A DNA stretch of 64,000 nt from positions 1 through 64,000 of the forward strand of contig NZ_JSZE01000006.1 of the NCBI RefSeq assembly GCF_000802365.1. The letters run 5' to 3'. A model generated the notes under the pieces. It was not told the origin of the DNA. It made no database searches and was given only the letters and a program-made list of their open reading frames with translations. Source of the DNA: Xanthomonas cannabis pv. cannabis. Lineage in GTDB: Bacteria; Pseudomonadota; Gammaproteobacteria; Xanthomonadales; Xanthomonadaceae. Shown here one piece after another: positions 26,919 through 36,403 of this stretch (position 1 is its first letter; every line of letters starts with the position of its first letter). A program made the position numbers and the translations under genes.

Positions 26919-28733
26919 ATGGAACAGCGGCGTACCGCCGATCCGGATAACGCAGTGGCACTGCTGCCGCGCGGCCGGCTGATGTTCGACTCGGTGGCCG
27001 CCGCGTTGCTGGCCGATGGCATGGTGGTGCCGCACGAACACGAGCGCGTGCAGTTCTCCGCGGCCGGCGCGCGCAACGCCAGCGACGTGCATCCGCTGGT
27101 GCTGCTGGCTAATCTGAAGTTGCATGCCGCGCAGCCACCGGCCGGTGAACTCGGGCTGGAACGGCTGACCGAATGGCTGGCCACCCGCACCGGCCTGCGT
27201 TACCTGCGTATCGACCCCACCCGCATCGATGTGGCCGCCGTCACCGGCGTGGTCTCGCACGCGTATGCGCGCCGCCACCGCATCCTGCCGCTGGCGCTGG
27301 ATGCCGAACGGGTGCTGATCGCCACCAGCGAGCCGCTGGCGCTGGAATGGCTGGCCGACGTGCAGCACTTGAGCCGGCGCCGTATCGAGCTGGCGCTGAT
27401 CAACCCGCTGGACCTGCATCGCTACACGATGGAGTTCTTCGGCGTGACCCAGTCGGTGCGCGGCGCGCGCGGCGATGCGCGCAGCACCGAGTCCAATGCG
27501 GGCCTGCCCAGCTTCGAGCAGCTGGTGGAACTGGGCCGTGCCGGCGACGTCAATGCCGACGATCACCACATCGTGCATATCGTCGACTGGCTGCTGCAAT
27601 ACGCCTACGAGCAGCGGGCCAGCGACATCCACCTGGAGCCACGCCGCGAGGCCGGGCGCATGCGCTTCCGCATCGACGGGGTGCTGCACAAGGTGCTGGA
27701 AGTGCCGCCCTCGGTGATGACTGCGGTGGTCAGCCGCATCAAGGTGCTCGGCCGCATGGACCTGGCCGAACGCCGCCGCCCGCAGGACGGCCGCATCAAG
27801 ACCCGCTCGCCGGGCGGGCGCGAGGTGGAAATGCGGTTGTCGACGATGCCCACCGCGTTCGGCGAAAAATGCGTGATGCGTATCTTCGACCCGGACTCGG
27901 CATTCAAGAGCATTGAGCAGCTAGGCTTCAGCCCCGAAGAGGCCGCCGGCTGGAGCGCGCTGGTGGAACGGCCGCACGGCATCGTGCTGGTCACCGGCCC
28001 CACCGGTTCGGGCAAGACCACCACGCTGTATTCCACGCTCAAGCGCCTGGCCACGCCGGACGTGAACGTGTGCAGCGTGGAAGACCCGATCGAAATGATC
28101 GCGCCGGAATTCAACCAGATGCAGGTGCAGCAGAACATCGACCTGGATTTCGCCAGCGGCGTGCGCACGCTGCTGCGCCAGGACCCGGACATCATCATGA
28201 TCGGCGAAATCCGCGACCTGGAAACCGCGCAGATGGCGGTGCAGGCCTCGCTCACCGGGCATCTGGTGCTGTCCACGCTGCACACCAACGATGCCGCCTC
28301 GGCGATCACGCGCCTGCTGGACCTGGGCGTACCGCACTACCTGGTGGCCTCCACGCTCAACGGCGTGCTCGCGCAGCGGCTGGTGCGCACCCTGTGCGTG
28401 CACTGCAAGCGCCCGCACACGCTCAGCGACGCCGACTGGTCGGCGATCCGCGAGCCGGGCGAAGCGCTGCCGGAACCACTCAACGTGCACGCACCGGTCG
28501 GCTGCCTGGAATGCCGCCGCACCGGCTACCTGGGCCGGGTGGGCCTGTACGAACTGTTGCCGGTCACTCCCCGCCTGCGCACCCTGATCCGCCCGGACAC
28601 CGAATTGGCCAGCTTCAGCCACGCCGCCCGCGGCGAAGGCCTGCGTACGCTGCGACGCACCGGGCTGGAAAAGGTCGCCGCCGGGCTGACCACGGTGGAA
28701 GAAGTGCTGTCGGTATTGCCGCCCCGGGAGTAG
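26919..28733 (+). CDS. Orphan GspE/PilB-family secretion ATPase
   Basis: The 604-residue protein has an N-terminal GspE/MshE-like domain (about residues 80-190). The ATPase core includes Walker [10 protein letters not shown] at 360-368, an Asp box, Walker B-like [11 protein letters not shown], a His box [11 protein letters not shown] and a tetracysteine zinc motif (CVHCKRP ... CLECRRTG). Such ATPases power type II secretion, type IV pili or related fibres from the cytoplasmic face. No secretin, pilin or inner-membrane platform genes are next to it, so it is an orphan copy that may serve a machine encoded elsewhere. It is divergent from glyQ. It is unrelated in order to a normal xps operon. 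Confidence 0.88.
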   Translation: MEQRRTADPDNAVALLPRGRLMFDSVAAALLADGMVVPHEHERVQFSAAGARNASDVHPLVLLANLKLHAAQPPAGELGLERLTEWLATRTGLRYLRIDPTRIDVAAVTGVVSHAYARRHRILPLALDAERVLIATSEPLALEWLADVQHLSRRRIELALINPLDLHRYTMEFFGVTQSVRGARGDARSTESNAGLPSFEQLVELGRAGDVNADDHHIVHIVDWLLQYAYEQRASDIHLEPRREAGRMRFRIDGVLHKVLEVPPSVMTAVVSRIKVLGRMDLAERRRPQDGRIKTRSPGGREVEMRLSTMPTAFGEKCVMRIFDPDSAFKSIEQLGFSPEEAAGWSALVERPHGIVLVTGPTGSGKTTTLYSTLKRLATPDVNVCSVEDPIEMIAPEFNQMQVQQNIDLDFASGVRTLLRQDPDIIMIGEIRDLETAQMAVQASLTGHLVLSTLHTNDAASAITRLLDLGVPHYLVASTLNGVLAQRLVRTLCVHCKRPHTLSDADWSAIREPGEALPEPLNVHAPVGCLECRRTGYLGRVGLYELLPVTPRLRTLIRPDTELASFSHAARGEGLRTLRRTGLEKVAAGLTTVEEVLSVLPPRE

Positions 28734-28779
28734 CCAAGCCACTTCGGCCGAGGGAGCGGCGAGGACCCCGCACCAGACA

Positions 28780-29050
28780 GTTGGACAGCGGTTTTATAAA
28801 AGCTGGGCATGGTGCGAAGACGGTGCGGCTTCGCGTTTGGGTGCTGCAAGCTGGCCGCGCCCAGTGATATAGCCAGCGAACGTCGCCTGTCGCATGTCGC
28901 CTGCACTGACACACCGAGCATCTCCACCGGTCCTTGCCCACTCACCGTCGCGGAACCCTTGGCGGCTTGGATGCCGCCACCGAGCTACATGGACGTACTT
29001 GCAGCGTGTCCCGCGATGGTGGGCGGGCAAGGGCCCTGCAGCAAAGGCGC
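28780..29050. repeat. ~260-bp dispersed intergenic repeat, copy A
   Basis: The segment matches, in reverse orientation, the sequence at about 38016-38236. Shared landmarks are CCAGACAGTTGG, a GGTTTT block, GCTGGCCGC, CATCTCCACCGGTCCTTGCC, GGATGCCGCC, GACGTACTTGCAGCGTGTCC and ATGGTGGGCGGGCAAGGGCC. Within it, CTTGCCCACTCACCGTCGCG and CGCGATGGTGGGCGGGCAAG form inverted ends around a ~100-base centre. It occupies most of the 620-base gap between the ATPase gene and the amidotransferase gene. Similarity between copies is clear but diverged. Confidence 0.8.
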
Positions 29051-29352
29051 AGCGTGGAGGGCGCGGCTTCGCGTCGAAATTCGGTCAATCCAGCCATGCC
29101 CCTCCTGTTCAAGCAGGCCACGGCATCCTCAGGCCGCGACGCGGCGAAACGCGCCGACAATCCAGTCGCGCCGCTATCTGCCGATATCGAGGGCATGTCA
29201 CCGCCGTGGGTGATCCCGTCGACCCCGCCTGGAGGGAATCAAGACATGTCATTCGGCAATGACGCGCAGGGCCCATCCGGGGGAGACGCTTGAAACAAAG
29301 CCGCCCCTGCCGCCTACAATCGGGCACATCTGTCGTGTCCGGATCTTCGCGC
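29051..29352. other. Spacer upstream of the amidotransferase gene
   Basis: No gene is supported here. The stretch presumably contains the promoter of the amidotransferase gene; nothing specific was recognised. Confidence 0.4.
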
Positions 29353-30105
29353 ATGTCTGTTTTGCCGTTCCTGATCATCGAAACCGGGCAGCCCGTGCCG
29401 GAGATGAAGCGCTACGGCCGTTTTCCACACTGGATCCGCGTGGCGGCGGGGCTGACCGAGCATGAAACGGTGGCCATCGACGTCGCCAATGGCGATCCGC
29501 TGCCTGATCCGGCTGACTTTGCCGGCGTCATCGTCAGCGGCTCGGCCGCCTTCGTCACCGATCGCGCCGACTGGAGCGAACGCAGCGCCGGCTGGCTGCG
29601 CACCGCCGCGCACCAGGGCATGCCGTTGCTGGGCATCTGCTACGGGCATCAACTGCTGGCGCATGCGCTGGGTGGCGAGGTCGACTACAACCCGGCCGGG
29701 CGCGAGTCCGGCACGATCGCCCTGGAACTGCATCCGCCAGCCGGGCAGGACCCCTTGTTTGCAGGCCTGCCGGCGCAGTTCCCGGCCCATGCCACCCACC
29801 TGCAGACGGTGGTGCGCGCCCCGGACGGTGCCATCGTGCTGGCGCACTCGCGCCAGGACCGCTGCCATGCGTTCCGCTGGGGCCGGGCCACCTGGGGCGT
29901 GCAGTTCCACCCGGAGTTCGCCACCCACCACATGCGTGGCTACGTCCAGGCCCGCGCGGACTGCATTGCCCGCCACGGCCATTGCGCCCGCACCGTGGCC
30001 CGTGAGGTCACCGCCGCGCCGGTGGCCCGCAAGCTGCTGCGCCGGTTCGTGCACCACGCCCGCGGCCTGCAAACAGTGAACGCTCGTCCCGCCGCGCACA
30101 CGTAA
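29353..30105 (+). CDS. Class I glutamine amidotransferase
   Basis: The 250-residue protein has the glutaminase fold of class I amidotransferases. The nucleophile Cys96 is in GICYGHQLLAHALGG, and the His-Glu pair is in WGVQFHPEFA. These domains release ammonia from glutamine and pass it to a partner synthase, or act on gamma-glutamyl substrates. No synthase domain is fused and none is adjacent, so the acceptor is unknown. It resembles the stand-alone GMP-synthase-like amidotransferases that are common in proteobacteria. The ATG at 29353 begins the first strand (VLPFLIIETG). A membrane-protein gene follows after about 60 bases. Confidence 0.85.
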   Translation: MSVLPFLIIETGQPVPEMKRYGRFPHWIRVAAGLTEHETVAIDVANGDPLPDPADFAGVIVSGSAAFVTDRADWSERSAGWLRTAAHQGMPLLGICYGHQLLAHALGGEVDYNPAGRESGTIALELHPPAGQDPLFAGLPAQFPAHATHLQTVVRAPDGAIVLAHSRQDRCHAFRWGRATWGVQFHPEFATHHMRGYVQARADCIARHGHCARTVAREVTAAPVARKLLRRFVHHARGLQTVNARPAAHT

Positions 30106-30164
30106 AAGCAGCGATAATCGCGTCACGCCGGATGGTCCGGCGCGCGTATCGATCCGGAATGGGA

Positions 30165-31064
30165 ATGAGCGAAATTCGCAAGGTGCCGGCATCTGCCGGC
30201 GCAGAATGGCTGTTGACCGGTTTCTCGCTGTTGAAGCGGGCGCCGCTGGCGCTTGGCTCGCTGGGGGTGATCTGGAGTGTGGCCGCCTCGCTGGTGGTGT
30301 CGCTGTCGGTGCTGGTGCCGCTGCTCGGCCCGGCCCTGCAGTTCCTGCTGGTGCTGGCCGGCCCGCTGTTCATGGGCGGCCTGCTGTGGGCGATCCGCGA
30401 GGTGGACGAAGGCCGCGTCGCCAAACCGTCGCATCTGCTGCATGGCCTGCAGGACGGCCGCGCCCCCCATCTGCTGGTGTCGCTGCTGCCACAGCTGATC
30501 GCCGGCCTGCTGCTGGGTGTGCTGTTGCTGGCGATGATCGGCGCCAGCGGGCTGCAGCAGTTGTCCGAAGTGATGGTGAAGATCAACCAGATCAGCCAGT
30601 CCGGCGCCCAACCCGACCCGGTGCAGATCGAGCAACTGGCCGCCAGCCTGCCGGCCGGGCGCATCCTGCTGTGGCTGCTGCTGACCATCGCGACCTTCGC
30701 GGCGATGACGCTGGCGCTGTTCGTGATGCCGCCGCAGGTGATGTTCGACCGCAGCACCGGCGGCCACGCACTGCGCGAAAGCCTGCGTGCCAGCCTGCAC
30801 AACCTGCCGGCGATGCTGGTGTTCTTCGTGCTGGCTTTCATCGCCATCTTCGCGATCTATTTCGCGGTGATGATCGTGGCCCTGATCGTCGGCCTGGTCG
30901 CCGGCCAGACCGTGGCGATGTGGCTGGCCCAGCTGCTGCTGATGGCGGTGCTGATGCCGGTGTTTGCCGGCTCGGTCTACGCGGCGTGGAAGCAGATGTT
31001 CACCCACGAAGGCGCCGCCGCCCAGCCGATCAAACCCTCACGGCCGGATGTGTTTGCGGCCTGA
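30165..31064 (+). CDS. BPSS1780-family integral membrane protein
   Basis: The 299-residue protein begins with a conserved segment (EIRKVPASAGAEWLLTGFSL). It has about six hydrophobic helices, including SLGVIWSVAASLVVSLSVLV, HLLVSLLPQLIAGLLLGVLL and FVLAFIAIFAIYFAVMIVAL. The pattern fits the BPSS1780 family of unknown function. It would sit in the inner membrane. The ATG at 30165 follows a purine-rich GGAATGGGA sequence; an ATG at 30159 is also possible. It may be co-transcribed with the amidotransferase gene upstream. Confidence 0.8.
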   Translation: MSEIRKVPASAGAEWLLTGFSLLKRAPLALGSLGVIWSVAASLVVSLSVLVPLLGPALQFLLVLAGPLFMGGLLWAIREVDEGRVAKPSHLLHGLQDGRAPHLLVSLLPQLIAGLLLGVLLLAMIGASGLQQLSEVMVKINQISQSGAQPDPVQIEQLAASLPAGRILLWLLLTIATFAAMTLALFVMPPQVMFDRSTGGHALRESLRASLHNLPAMLVFFVLAFIAIFAIYFAVMIVALIVGLVAGQTVAMWLAQLLLMAVLMPVFAGSVYAAWKQMFTHEGAAAQPIKPSRPDVFAA

Positions 31065-31074
31065 TCTTGCGAGC

Positions 31075-31143
31075 CGTAGGAGCGCACCTGGGCGCGACGA
31101 AGCTTTCCCAGGAACGCCCGTCGTGCCCGGGTGCGCTCCTACG
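31075..31143. repeat. REP-type palindrome with GTAGGAGCGCAC ends, second copy
   Basis: GTAGGAGCGCAC starts at 31076 and GTGCGCTCCTAC ends at 31142. The internal sequence is GGGCGCGACGAAGC and CGTCGTGCCCGG. It is closely similar to 4124-4193. It lies between convergent genes and could also end transcription from either side. Confidence 0.8.
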
Positions 31144-31166
31144 CAATTCGACCTGTCCGCGTGGTG

Positions 31167-31759
31167 TCAGTCTGTCCGATTGAGTTCCACGCGAACGGCC
31201 GTGATGCAGTCGGGTATGTCGCCGAACGGCAATGGATGCGCTGCAAACACGTTCTCGTAAATGATCACCTCTGCACCGGAGCGGGTTTCGCGAAGGTGTC
31301 CCACGCCGCTGAAGGACGTATTGGCATTCTCTCTCAAGGTGGCATTACGGCCGTGGAAGAAGTCACTCGCAGCGTTACCGCACGTATCGATGCGTACTGT
31401 CAGCTCGCCATACATCGCGCTGATGAAGTCGTGTCGTTCGGTGCCGAATAGCTGAAACGGATCGACGGTGTTGTAAATCAGCAACACCGTCGGCATGCCG
31501 GCACCGGCAGCCGCGCGTAGCTGCCCCCGCGCTTCGACAATCTTCTGGCGCACATGCCAACCGATCGTCCTGGACCACACGCCATCTGGATCGATTCCGC
31601 GATCACTCTCGATCTGCTTGATCTCCACCGCCACCAACGTGCTGCCAAGCCACACGTGATAGTCGGGGGTACGGCTGGATGTCTCGGCAATCCGCTGGCA
31701 GTCAGCCGATGATGCGCGCAGAATGTTTCAAACAACTGCTCTGATGTGGTTCTTTGCAT
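31167..31759 (-). pseudogene. Frameshifted hypothetical protein gene (nuclease-like fold possible)
   Basis: Two frames must be joined to give a sensible protein. The N-terminus MQRTTSEQLFETFCAHHRL is read from 31759. The continuation (CQRIAETSSRTPDYHVWLGS, then TLVAVEIKQIESDRG) is in another frame, running to 31167. The switch lies near 31695-31703 and fits a single missing base. The pattern PDY...VAVEIKQ resembles the D-(E/Q)xK core of restriction-endonuclease-like folds, but I do not recognise a named family. It could be a true pseudogene or a sequencing error. It lies just downstream of tatC on the same strand. Confidence 0.6.
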
Positions 31760-31789
31760 TCCCAGATCAGCTCGCAGACCGAGCGCGAA

Positions 31790-32527
31790 TTAGGCGCTCT
31801 TCGGCCCTACCGCACGCGAGGCAATGATGCCCAGCTCATACAGCAGGCACATCGGGATGGCCAGCATCAGCTGCGACACCACGTCCGGTGGGGTAAGCAC
31901 GGCGGCCAGGATGAAGATGCCGACGATGGCGTAGCCGCGGCCCTCGCTGAGTTGCTTGGGACTGACCCAGCCCAGCAGCACCAGGATCACCAGCGCCACC
32001 GGCAATTCGAAACTCGCACCGAAGGCGAAGAAGATCGCCAGCACGAAGTCCAGGTACGAATTGGCGTCAGGGGTAATGGCGATCACGTCCGGCTTGAACG
32101 TGGTCAGGAAGTGGAACACCGCCGGCAACACCAGGAAATACGCGAACGCGCAGCCGATGTAGAACAACGCCACCGCCGAGGCCAGCAGCGGGAATGCCAG
32201 CTTCTTTTCGCGCTGGTAGAGCCCCGGCGCGACAAACGCCCAGGCTTGGTACAGCAGCCAGGGCACGCTGAAAAACACCGCCACGAAGAAGGTCAGCTTG
32301 AGCGGGGCGAAGAACGCGCCGGCCGGGTTCATCGCGATCATGGTCTGCCCCAGCGGCAGCTGCGAGATCAGCGGCGCGGCCAGCCAGGAATAGATCGCCC
32401 GCGAGAACGGCAACAGCACCAGCAGCACCGCACCCAGGCCGATCAGGGCACGCACCAGGCGGGCGCGCAATTCGACCAGGTGCTCGATCAGACTGCTTTC
32501 GGCCTGTGCGTCGTCGAACAGGCTCAC
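31790..32527 (-). CDS. tatC: Sec-independent protein translocase TatC
   Basis: The 245-residue, six-helix membrane protein binds twin-arginine signal peptides and forms the core of the Tat translocase with TatB. Conserved segments are the N-terminal SLIEHLVELRARLVRALIG and the periplasmic loop region with PWLLYQAWAFVAPGLYQREK. The first-helix glutamate region and a C-terminal helix pair are also present. The start is GTG at 32527, overlapping the tatB stop as GTGA. Third gene of tatABC. Confidence 0.95.
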   Translation of the reverse strand: MSLFDDAQAESSLIEHLVELRARLVRALIGLGAVLLVLLPFSRAIYSWLAAPLISQLPLGQTMIAMNPAGAFFAPLKLTFFVAVFFSVPWLLYQAWAFVAPGLYQREKKLAFPLLASAVALFYIGCAFAYFLVLPAVFHFLTTFKPDVIAITPDANSYLDFVLAIFFAFGASFELPVALVILVLLGWVSPKQLSEGRGYAIVGIFILAAVLTPPDVVSQLMLAIPMCLLYELGIIASRAVGPKSA

Positions 32528-33174
32528 GGTTGCTTCTCCTGAATCCTGGCCAGGTCGGCCGGGGTTGGTGCGGTGGACACGTGCAGCGTGCCCGGCTCGA
32601 CAGGCGGTGCAGCGGCCAGGCCCTGCGCAGGCGCGCTGGTGAGATGCGCTGCATGCGGTGCCGGGACCACGGGGTCATGCGGCGCCGGCACGACTGCCTG
32701 GTGGGGCGCCGGCGCAATGGGCTGTGCCTGTGCAATCACCGGCGCTGCCGCCGCCGGTGCGGCGATGGCAGCACCTGAGGCAGGCCCGGCAACCGGCTCG
32801 GCATCGGCGCCGGTCGACAGATCCGCATGCGCCAGCTCCAGTGGCGTGGCCACCGGCGTTGCGCTGCTGCGGATATCGATATCGCGGCCCACGTCGTCGT
32901 GCAGTGCGCGTGCACCCTGCTCCACCTGCTGCTGCTTGTGACGCAGCTGGTCTTCGGCTTCGCGCAGCGAGGCCTGCACGTCCTGCAGGCTGCGCTTGAG
33001 CTCCTCGGCTTCAAGCTCGCGTTCGAGTTCCTGCTTGACCGAATCCCACTGCGCGCGCGCGCGGCGCACCCACAGTCCGGCAAATCGGGCCGCCTTGGGC
33101 AGGCGCTCGGGACCGAGCACCACCAGGGCGACGATCGCAATCAGCGTCAGTTCGCCAACACCTATGTCAAACAC
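32524..33174 (-). CDS. tatB: Sec-independent protein translocase TatB
   Basis: The 216-residue protein has the TatB N-terminus MFDIGVGELTLIAIVALVVL followed by GPERLPK and an amphipathic helix. A coiled-coil-prone acidic segment to about residue 95 and a long Ala/Pro-rich tail complete it. TatB works with TatC in recognition of twin-arginine substrates. The tail makes it longer than E. coli TatB (171); such extensions are poorly conserved. Its stop overlaps the tatC start, and tatA lies 15 bases upstream. Confidence 0.95.
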   Translation of the reverse strand: MFDIGVGELTLIAIVALVVLGPERLPKAARFAGLWVRRARAQWDSVKQELERELEAEELKRSLQDVQASLREAEDQLRHKQQQVEQGARALHDDVGRDIDIRSSATPVATPLELAHADLSTGADAEPVAGPASGAAIAAPAAAAPVIAQAQPIAPAPHQAVVPAPHDPVVPAPHAAHLTSAPAQGLAAAPPVEPGTLHVSTAPTPADLARIQEKQP

Positions 33175-33189
33175 CGACGCTGCTCCGGA

Positions 33190-33417
33190 TCAGCGCGCGT
33201 CGCGGTCGCGTTCGGCCTGCGCCTCACGCGCCTGCTCGGCAGTGCGGGAGTCGTCACCGAGCTTGCCGGCCGGCTTGTCGTCGTCGTGCATGCCTTTCTT
33301 GAATTCCTTGACCGCGCTGCCGAGGTCCTTGGCACCGCTGGTGAGCCGCTTGGTACCGAACACCAGCAACACGATCACCAGCACGATCAGCCAGTGCCAA
33401 ATGCTGAAACCGCCCAT
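33190..33417 (-). CDS. tatA: Sec-independent protein translocase TatA
   Basis: The 75-residue protein has a single N-terminal helix ([20 protein letters not shown]), the FGTK hinge, an amphipathic helix ([16 protein letters not shown]) and a charged tail. TatA multimers form the transport passage for folded proteins at the inner membrane. First gene of the tatABC operon. Confidence 0.95.
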
Positions 33418-33489
33418 GATCTGCTCGCTTGCTGAAAAGAAGGAAGGCGCAGGATACCCCAGCGCACCGTGCAGGGGGATGACAGCGCC

Positions 33490-34386
33490 TCAGCGGTTGC
33501 CGTCTAGTGATTCGGTGCGGATTTCACCATCGGACACCGGCTGGAACCCCTGCGGCGGCGGCGGGGTGGTGCTGGGCTGCATCGGTACCGTGCTGGCTTC
33601 GTTGGCAGGCGGCGGTGCGGATTGCGCCGCCGGGGCCGCGCCCGGCGCACGCGGCGGCACCGGTGCGGTGTCGTCGTCGCCATCGCTGGTGCGGTTGGCG
33701 CGTGCGGTGTAGGTGACTTCCTCCAGACGGTCGCGGAAGGCGATCACGTCGGTGGACGGGCGCTCGTTGGTGCGGCCTTCGAAGATCATCCGCGGGGTGG
33801 CACCCCCGCCATAGGCGTTGAGGTCGGCGGCATCGTCGATCTGCAGCACCGCGCCGTCCAGCGCCACGCCGGCAAACAGCCCGCGTGCGCGCGACCACGA
33901 CCAGATCTCGGCCTTGAGCTGGCCGTCGGTGGCGGCCGCGGCGTTCCGACCGACCGGACCTGCAGCCACGCCGGCATCCGCGCCGAGGGTGAACTTGCCG
34001 TTGACGATGTTGTCCAGGCTGCGGTCGTTGCGGAACACCAGCACCACGTCGGACGACTGCACGCCGGCCTGGAAGCCGATGCTGCCGCCGGTGAGCTTGA
34101 CGAACACCGGCTGCGACCAGCTGCCGTCGGCGTTCTTCATCGACATCAGGCCGTGGCCGCGACGGCCGCCGATCACCAGACCGGCCTTGAGCGTGTCGGG
34201 GATGACCACGATGGCGCGCGCCTCGTCGAGCAGTTTGTCCGGAATGGACTGCTCGGGAATCTTCATGATCTCGTTGAGCACCCGCACCGCATTACGTGCG
34301 CGCTGGTCTTCTTCCGGGCCGGCCACGGCATGGCCGGCGGCGAAGGTCAGCGACAACAACAGGGCCAGGCGCGACAAACGAGGCAT
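33490..34386 (-). CDS. Exported SYLF (lipid-binding) domain protein
   Basis: The 298-residue protein has a signal peptide (RLSRLALLLSLTFAAGHAVA). A SYLF domain follows, with segments AIVVIPDTLKAGLVIGGRRG, HGLMSMKNADGSWSQPVFV, and GSIGFQAGVQSSDVVLVF. The C-terminal tail is rich in Ala and Pro and probably disordered. SYLF domains bind phospholipids; bacterial members are secreted or periplasmic and their role is not settled. It is divergent from hemH. The ATG at 34386 begins the signal peptide. Confidence 0.85.
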   Translation of the reverse strand: MPRLSRLALLLSLTFAAGHAVAGPEEDQRARNAVRVLNEIMKIPEQSIPDKLLDEARAIVVIPDTLKAGLVIGGRRGHGLMSMKNADGSWSQPVFVKLTGGSIGFQAGVQSSDVVLVFRNDRSLDNIVNGKFTLGADAGVAAGPVGRNAAAATDGQLKAEIWSWSRARGLFAGVALDGAVLQIDDAADLNAYGGGATPRMIFEGRTNERPSTDVIAFRDRLEEVTYTARANRTSDGDDDTAPVPPRAPGAAPAAQSAPPPANEASTVPMQPSTTPPPPQGFQPVSDGEIRTESLDGNR

Positions 34387-34547
34387 GACAAGCTCCAGGG
34401 GACGATGCGTCAAAGATAGCAATGCCGCGACGTTAGTGGTGGCGCAATGAATCGGTGGTGAGCGCAACCGGCTGCAAGACGCGGCCGATCGCCGTCATTG
34501 GTGCAGTGTTCTCGGCAGTGCTGCCCGGCTCTGCCAGAATGGCCCGC

Positions 34548-35504
34548 ATGAACACCACTCCCGATACCGCCCTGCTGGTCGTCAACCTCGGCACCCCCGA
34601 ATCGCCGACCGCCCCGGCCGTGCGCCGCTACCTGGCCGAGTTCCTCAGCGACCGCCGCGTGGTCGCCATTCCGCCGCTGTTCTGGAAACCGCTGCTGTAC
34701 GGGGTGATCCTGCCGATCCGCGGGCCCAAGTCGGCCGAAAAATACGCCAAGGTGTGGTTACCCGATGGCTCGCCGCTGGCGGTGTATACCCGCCGCCTGG
34801 CCGATGGCCTGAAACAGGCGCTGCCCGACTGGCACGTCGAGTGGGCGATGCGCTACGGCGAGCCGGCATTGCGCAAGACGCTCGATGCCCTGCGCGCGCG
34901 CGGCATCCGGCGCATCGTGGTGTTGCCGCTGTATCCGCAGTACTCCACCACCACCACCGCCTCGATCCAGGACGTGGTGGATGCGTGGCGCCCGAGCGCG
35001 CCGCAGATCGCGGTCGAGGTGATCCAGGACTATTGCGAGGACGCCGGCTGGGTGGCGGCGATCGCCGACTCCATCCGCGCGCACTGGCAGGTCCACGGGC
35101 GCAGCGAGAAGCTGATGTTCTCCTTCCACGGCCTGCCGCAACGGGTGGCCAATGCCGGCGACCCGTACCCGCAGCAATGCGAGCGCAGTGCGCAGGCGAT
35201 CGTGGCGGCGCTGGGCCTGGGAGCGGACGAATGGCAGATGGGCTACCAGTCGCGCTTCGGCGCCGAACGCTGGTTGCAGCCGTATGCCGAACCGACCTTG
35301 TGGGCATTGGCCGAGAGCGGCGTGCGCAGCTTCGATCTGGTGTGCCCGGGCTTTGCCACCGACTGCCTGGAAACGCTGGAGGAAGTGGCATTGGGCTTTG
35401 CCGAAACGCTGGCCGAACGCGGCGCCACGCTCAGCTATATCCCCTGCCTCAATGCCAGCGATGCGCACACGCAGGCACTGGCTGCACTGGCGCGTCGCGC
35501 GTGA
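34548..35504 (+). CDS. hemH: Ferrochelatase
   Basis: The 318-residue enzyme inserts Fe2+ into protoporphyrin IX, the last step of protoheme synthesis. [20 protein letters not shown] opens the protein. The metal/proton-path histidine is His194 in [10 protein letters not shown], and the conserved acidic helix is [14 protein letters not shown]. Length matches E. coli HemH (320). I use the ATG at 34548; an ATG at 34539 would add three residues. The stop overlaps the next gene's GTG start. Confidence 0.94.
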   Translation: MNTTPDTALLVVNLGTPESPTAPAVRRYLAEFLSDRRVVAIPPLFWKPLLYGVILPIRGPKSAEKYAKVWLPDGSPLAVYTRRLADGLKQALPDWHVEWAMRYGEPALRKTLDALRARGIRRIVVLPLYPQYSTTTTASIQDVVDAWRPSAPQIAVEVIQDYCEDAGWVAAIADSIRAHWQVHGRSEKLMFSFHGLPQRVANAGDPYPQQCERSAQAIVAALGLGADEWQMGYQSRFGAERWLQPYAEPTLWALAESGVRSFDLVCPGFATDCLETLEEVALGFAETLAERGATLSYIPCLNASDAHTQALAALARRA

Positions 35505-36373
35505 GGTTGGAGCCGTTTGCGTGCGAGCTGGCCATCGGTCGTATCACCGGGTTGCGCAGCACCGAGCGCGGGCCGCGCCGGGTGCTGGCCCTGCATGGCT
35601 GGCTCGATAACGCGGCCAGCTTCGTACCGCTGAGCGCGCATCTGCACGCGCAGGCGCTGGATCTGGTGGTGCTGGATCTGCCCGGCCATGGCCACAGTAC
35701 GTGGCTGCCGGTGGGCGCCGAATACACGCTCAGCAGCGCGATCCACAACCTGTTGCAGGTGGCCGATGCGCTGGGCTGGGACTGCTTCACGTTGTTGGGC
35801 CATTCGCTCGGTGGCGGCGTCGCCAGCCTGATGGCCGCTGCCGCGCCGGAGCGTATCGAGGCGCTGGTGGTCATCGAGGCGCTGGGCGCCCTGGCCGAGC
35901 CGGTGGAGAGCACGGCCGAACGATTGCGCGACTCGGTGCGTTCGACGCGCACCCTGGCGCAGCGGCCGCTGCGGGTGTTCGCCTCGATGGAGGCGCCGGT
36001 GCGCGCACGCATGATGGCCAATCAACTCACCGACCCGGCTGCACGGCTGCTGGTGGAACGCGGCCTGCGCGCGGTGGAAGGCGGCTACAGCTGGTGCACC
36101 GACCCGCGCCTGACCCTGCCCACCGCCATCCGCATGACCGAGGCGCAGATCGACGCGGTGCTGGCCTCCATCGTGTGCCCCACCCAGGCGATCTTCGCCA
36201 CGCCGGCGCAGCCGTATTTTTCCGATGCGCTGCGCGATCACCGCGTGGCGATGGTGCCCGACGCGCGTCTGACGCTGCTGCCGGGCACGCACCATCTACA
36301 TATGGAAACCCCGGCACCGGTGGCGGCGGTGATCAATGGATTTCTTGCGACTCTGCCGCAACCGCAGAGGTGA
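35501..36373 (+). CDS. Alpha/beta-fold hydrolase
   Basis: The 290-residue hydrolase has [13 protein letters not shown] (oxyanion region), the nucleophile elbow GHSLGGG with Ser102, and a C-terminal His in [11 protein letters not shown]. It has no signal peptide, so it is cytoplasmic. The substrate class is not evident; lysophospholipases, epoxide-hydrolase relatives and simple esterases share this pattern. Translation starts at GTG 35501, overlapping the hemH stop by GTGA. This suggests a coupled operon, though a role in heme metabolism is only a guess. Confidence 0.85.
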   Translation: MRLEPFACELAIGRITGLRSTERGPRRVLALHGWLDNAASFVPLSAHLHAQALDLVVLDLPGHGHSTWLPVGAEYTLSSAIHNLLQVADALGWDCFTLLGHSLGGGVASLMAAAAPERIEALVVIEALGALAEPVESTAERLRDSVRSTRTLAQRPLRVFASMEAPVRARMMANQLTDPAARLLVERGLRAVEGGYSWCTDPRLTLPTAIRMTEAQIDAVLASIVCPTQAIFATPAQPYFSDALRDHRVAMVPDARLTLLPGTHHLHMETPAPVAAVINGFLATLPQPQR

Positions 36374-36403
36374 GGCAGGCAGCTGCAAGGAGCGTGATGC
36401 GTC

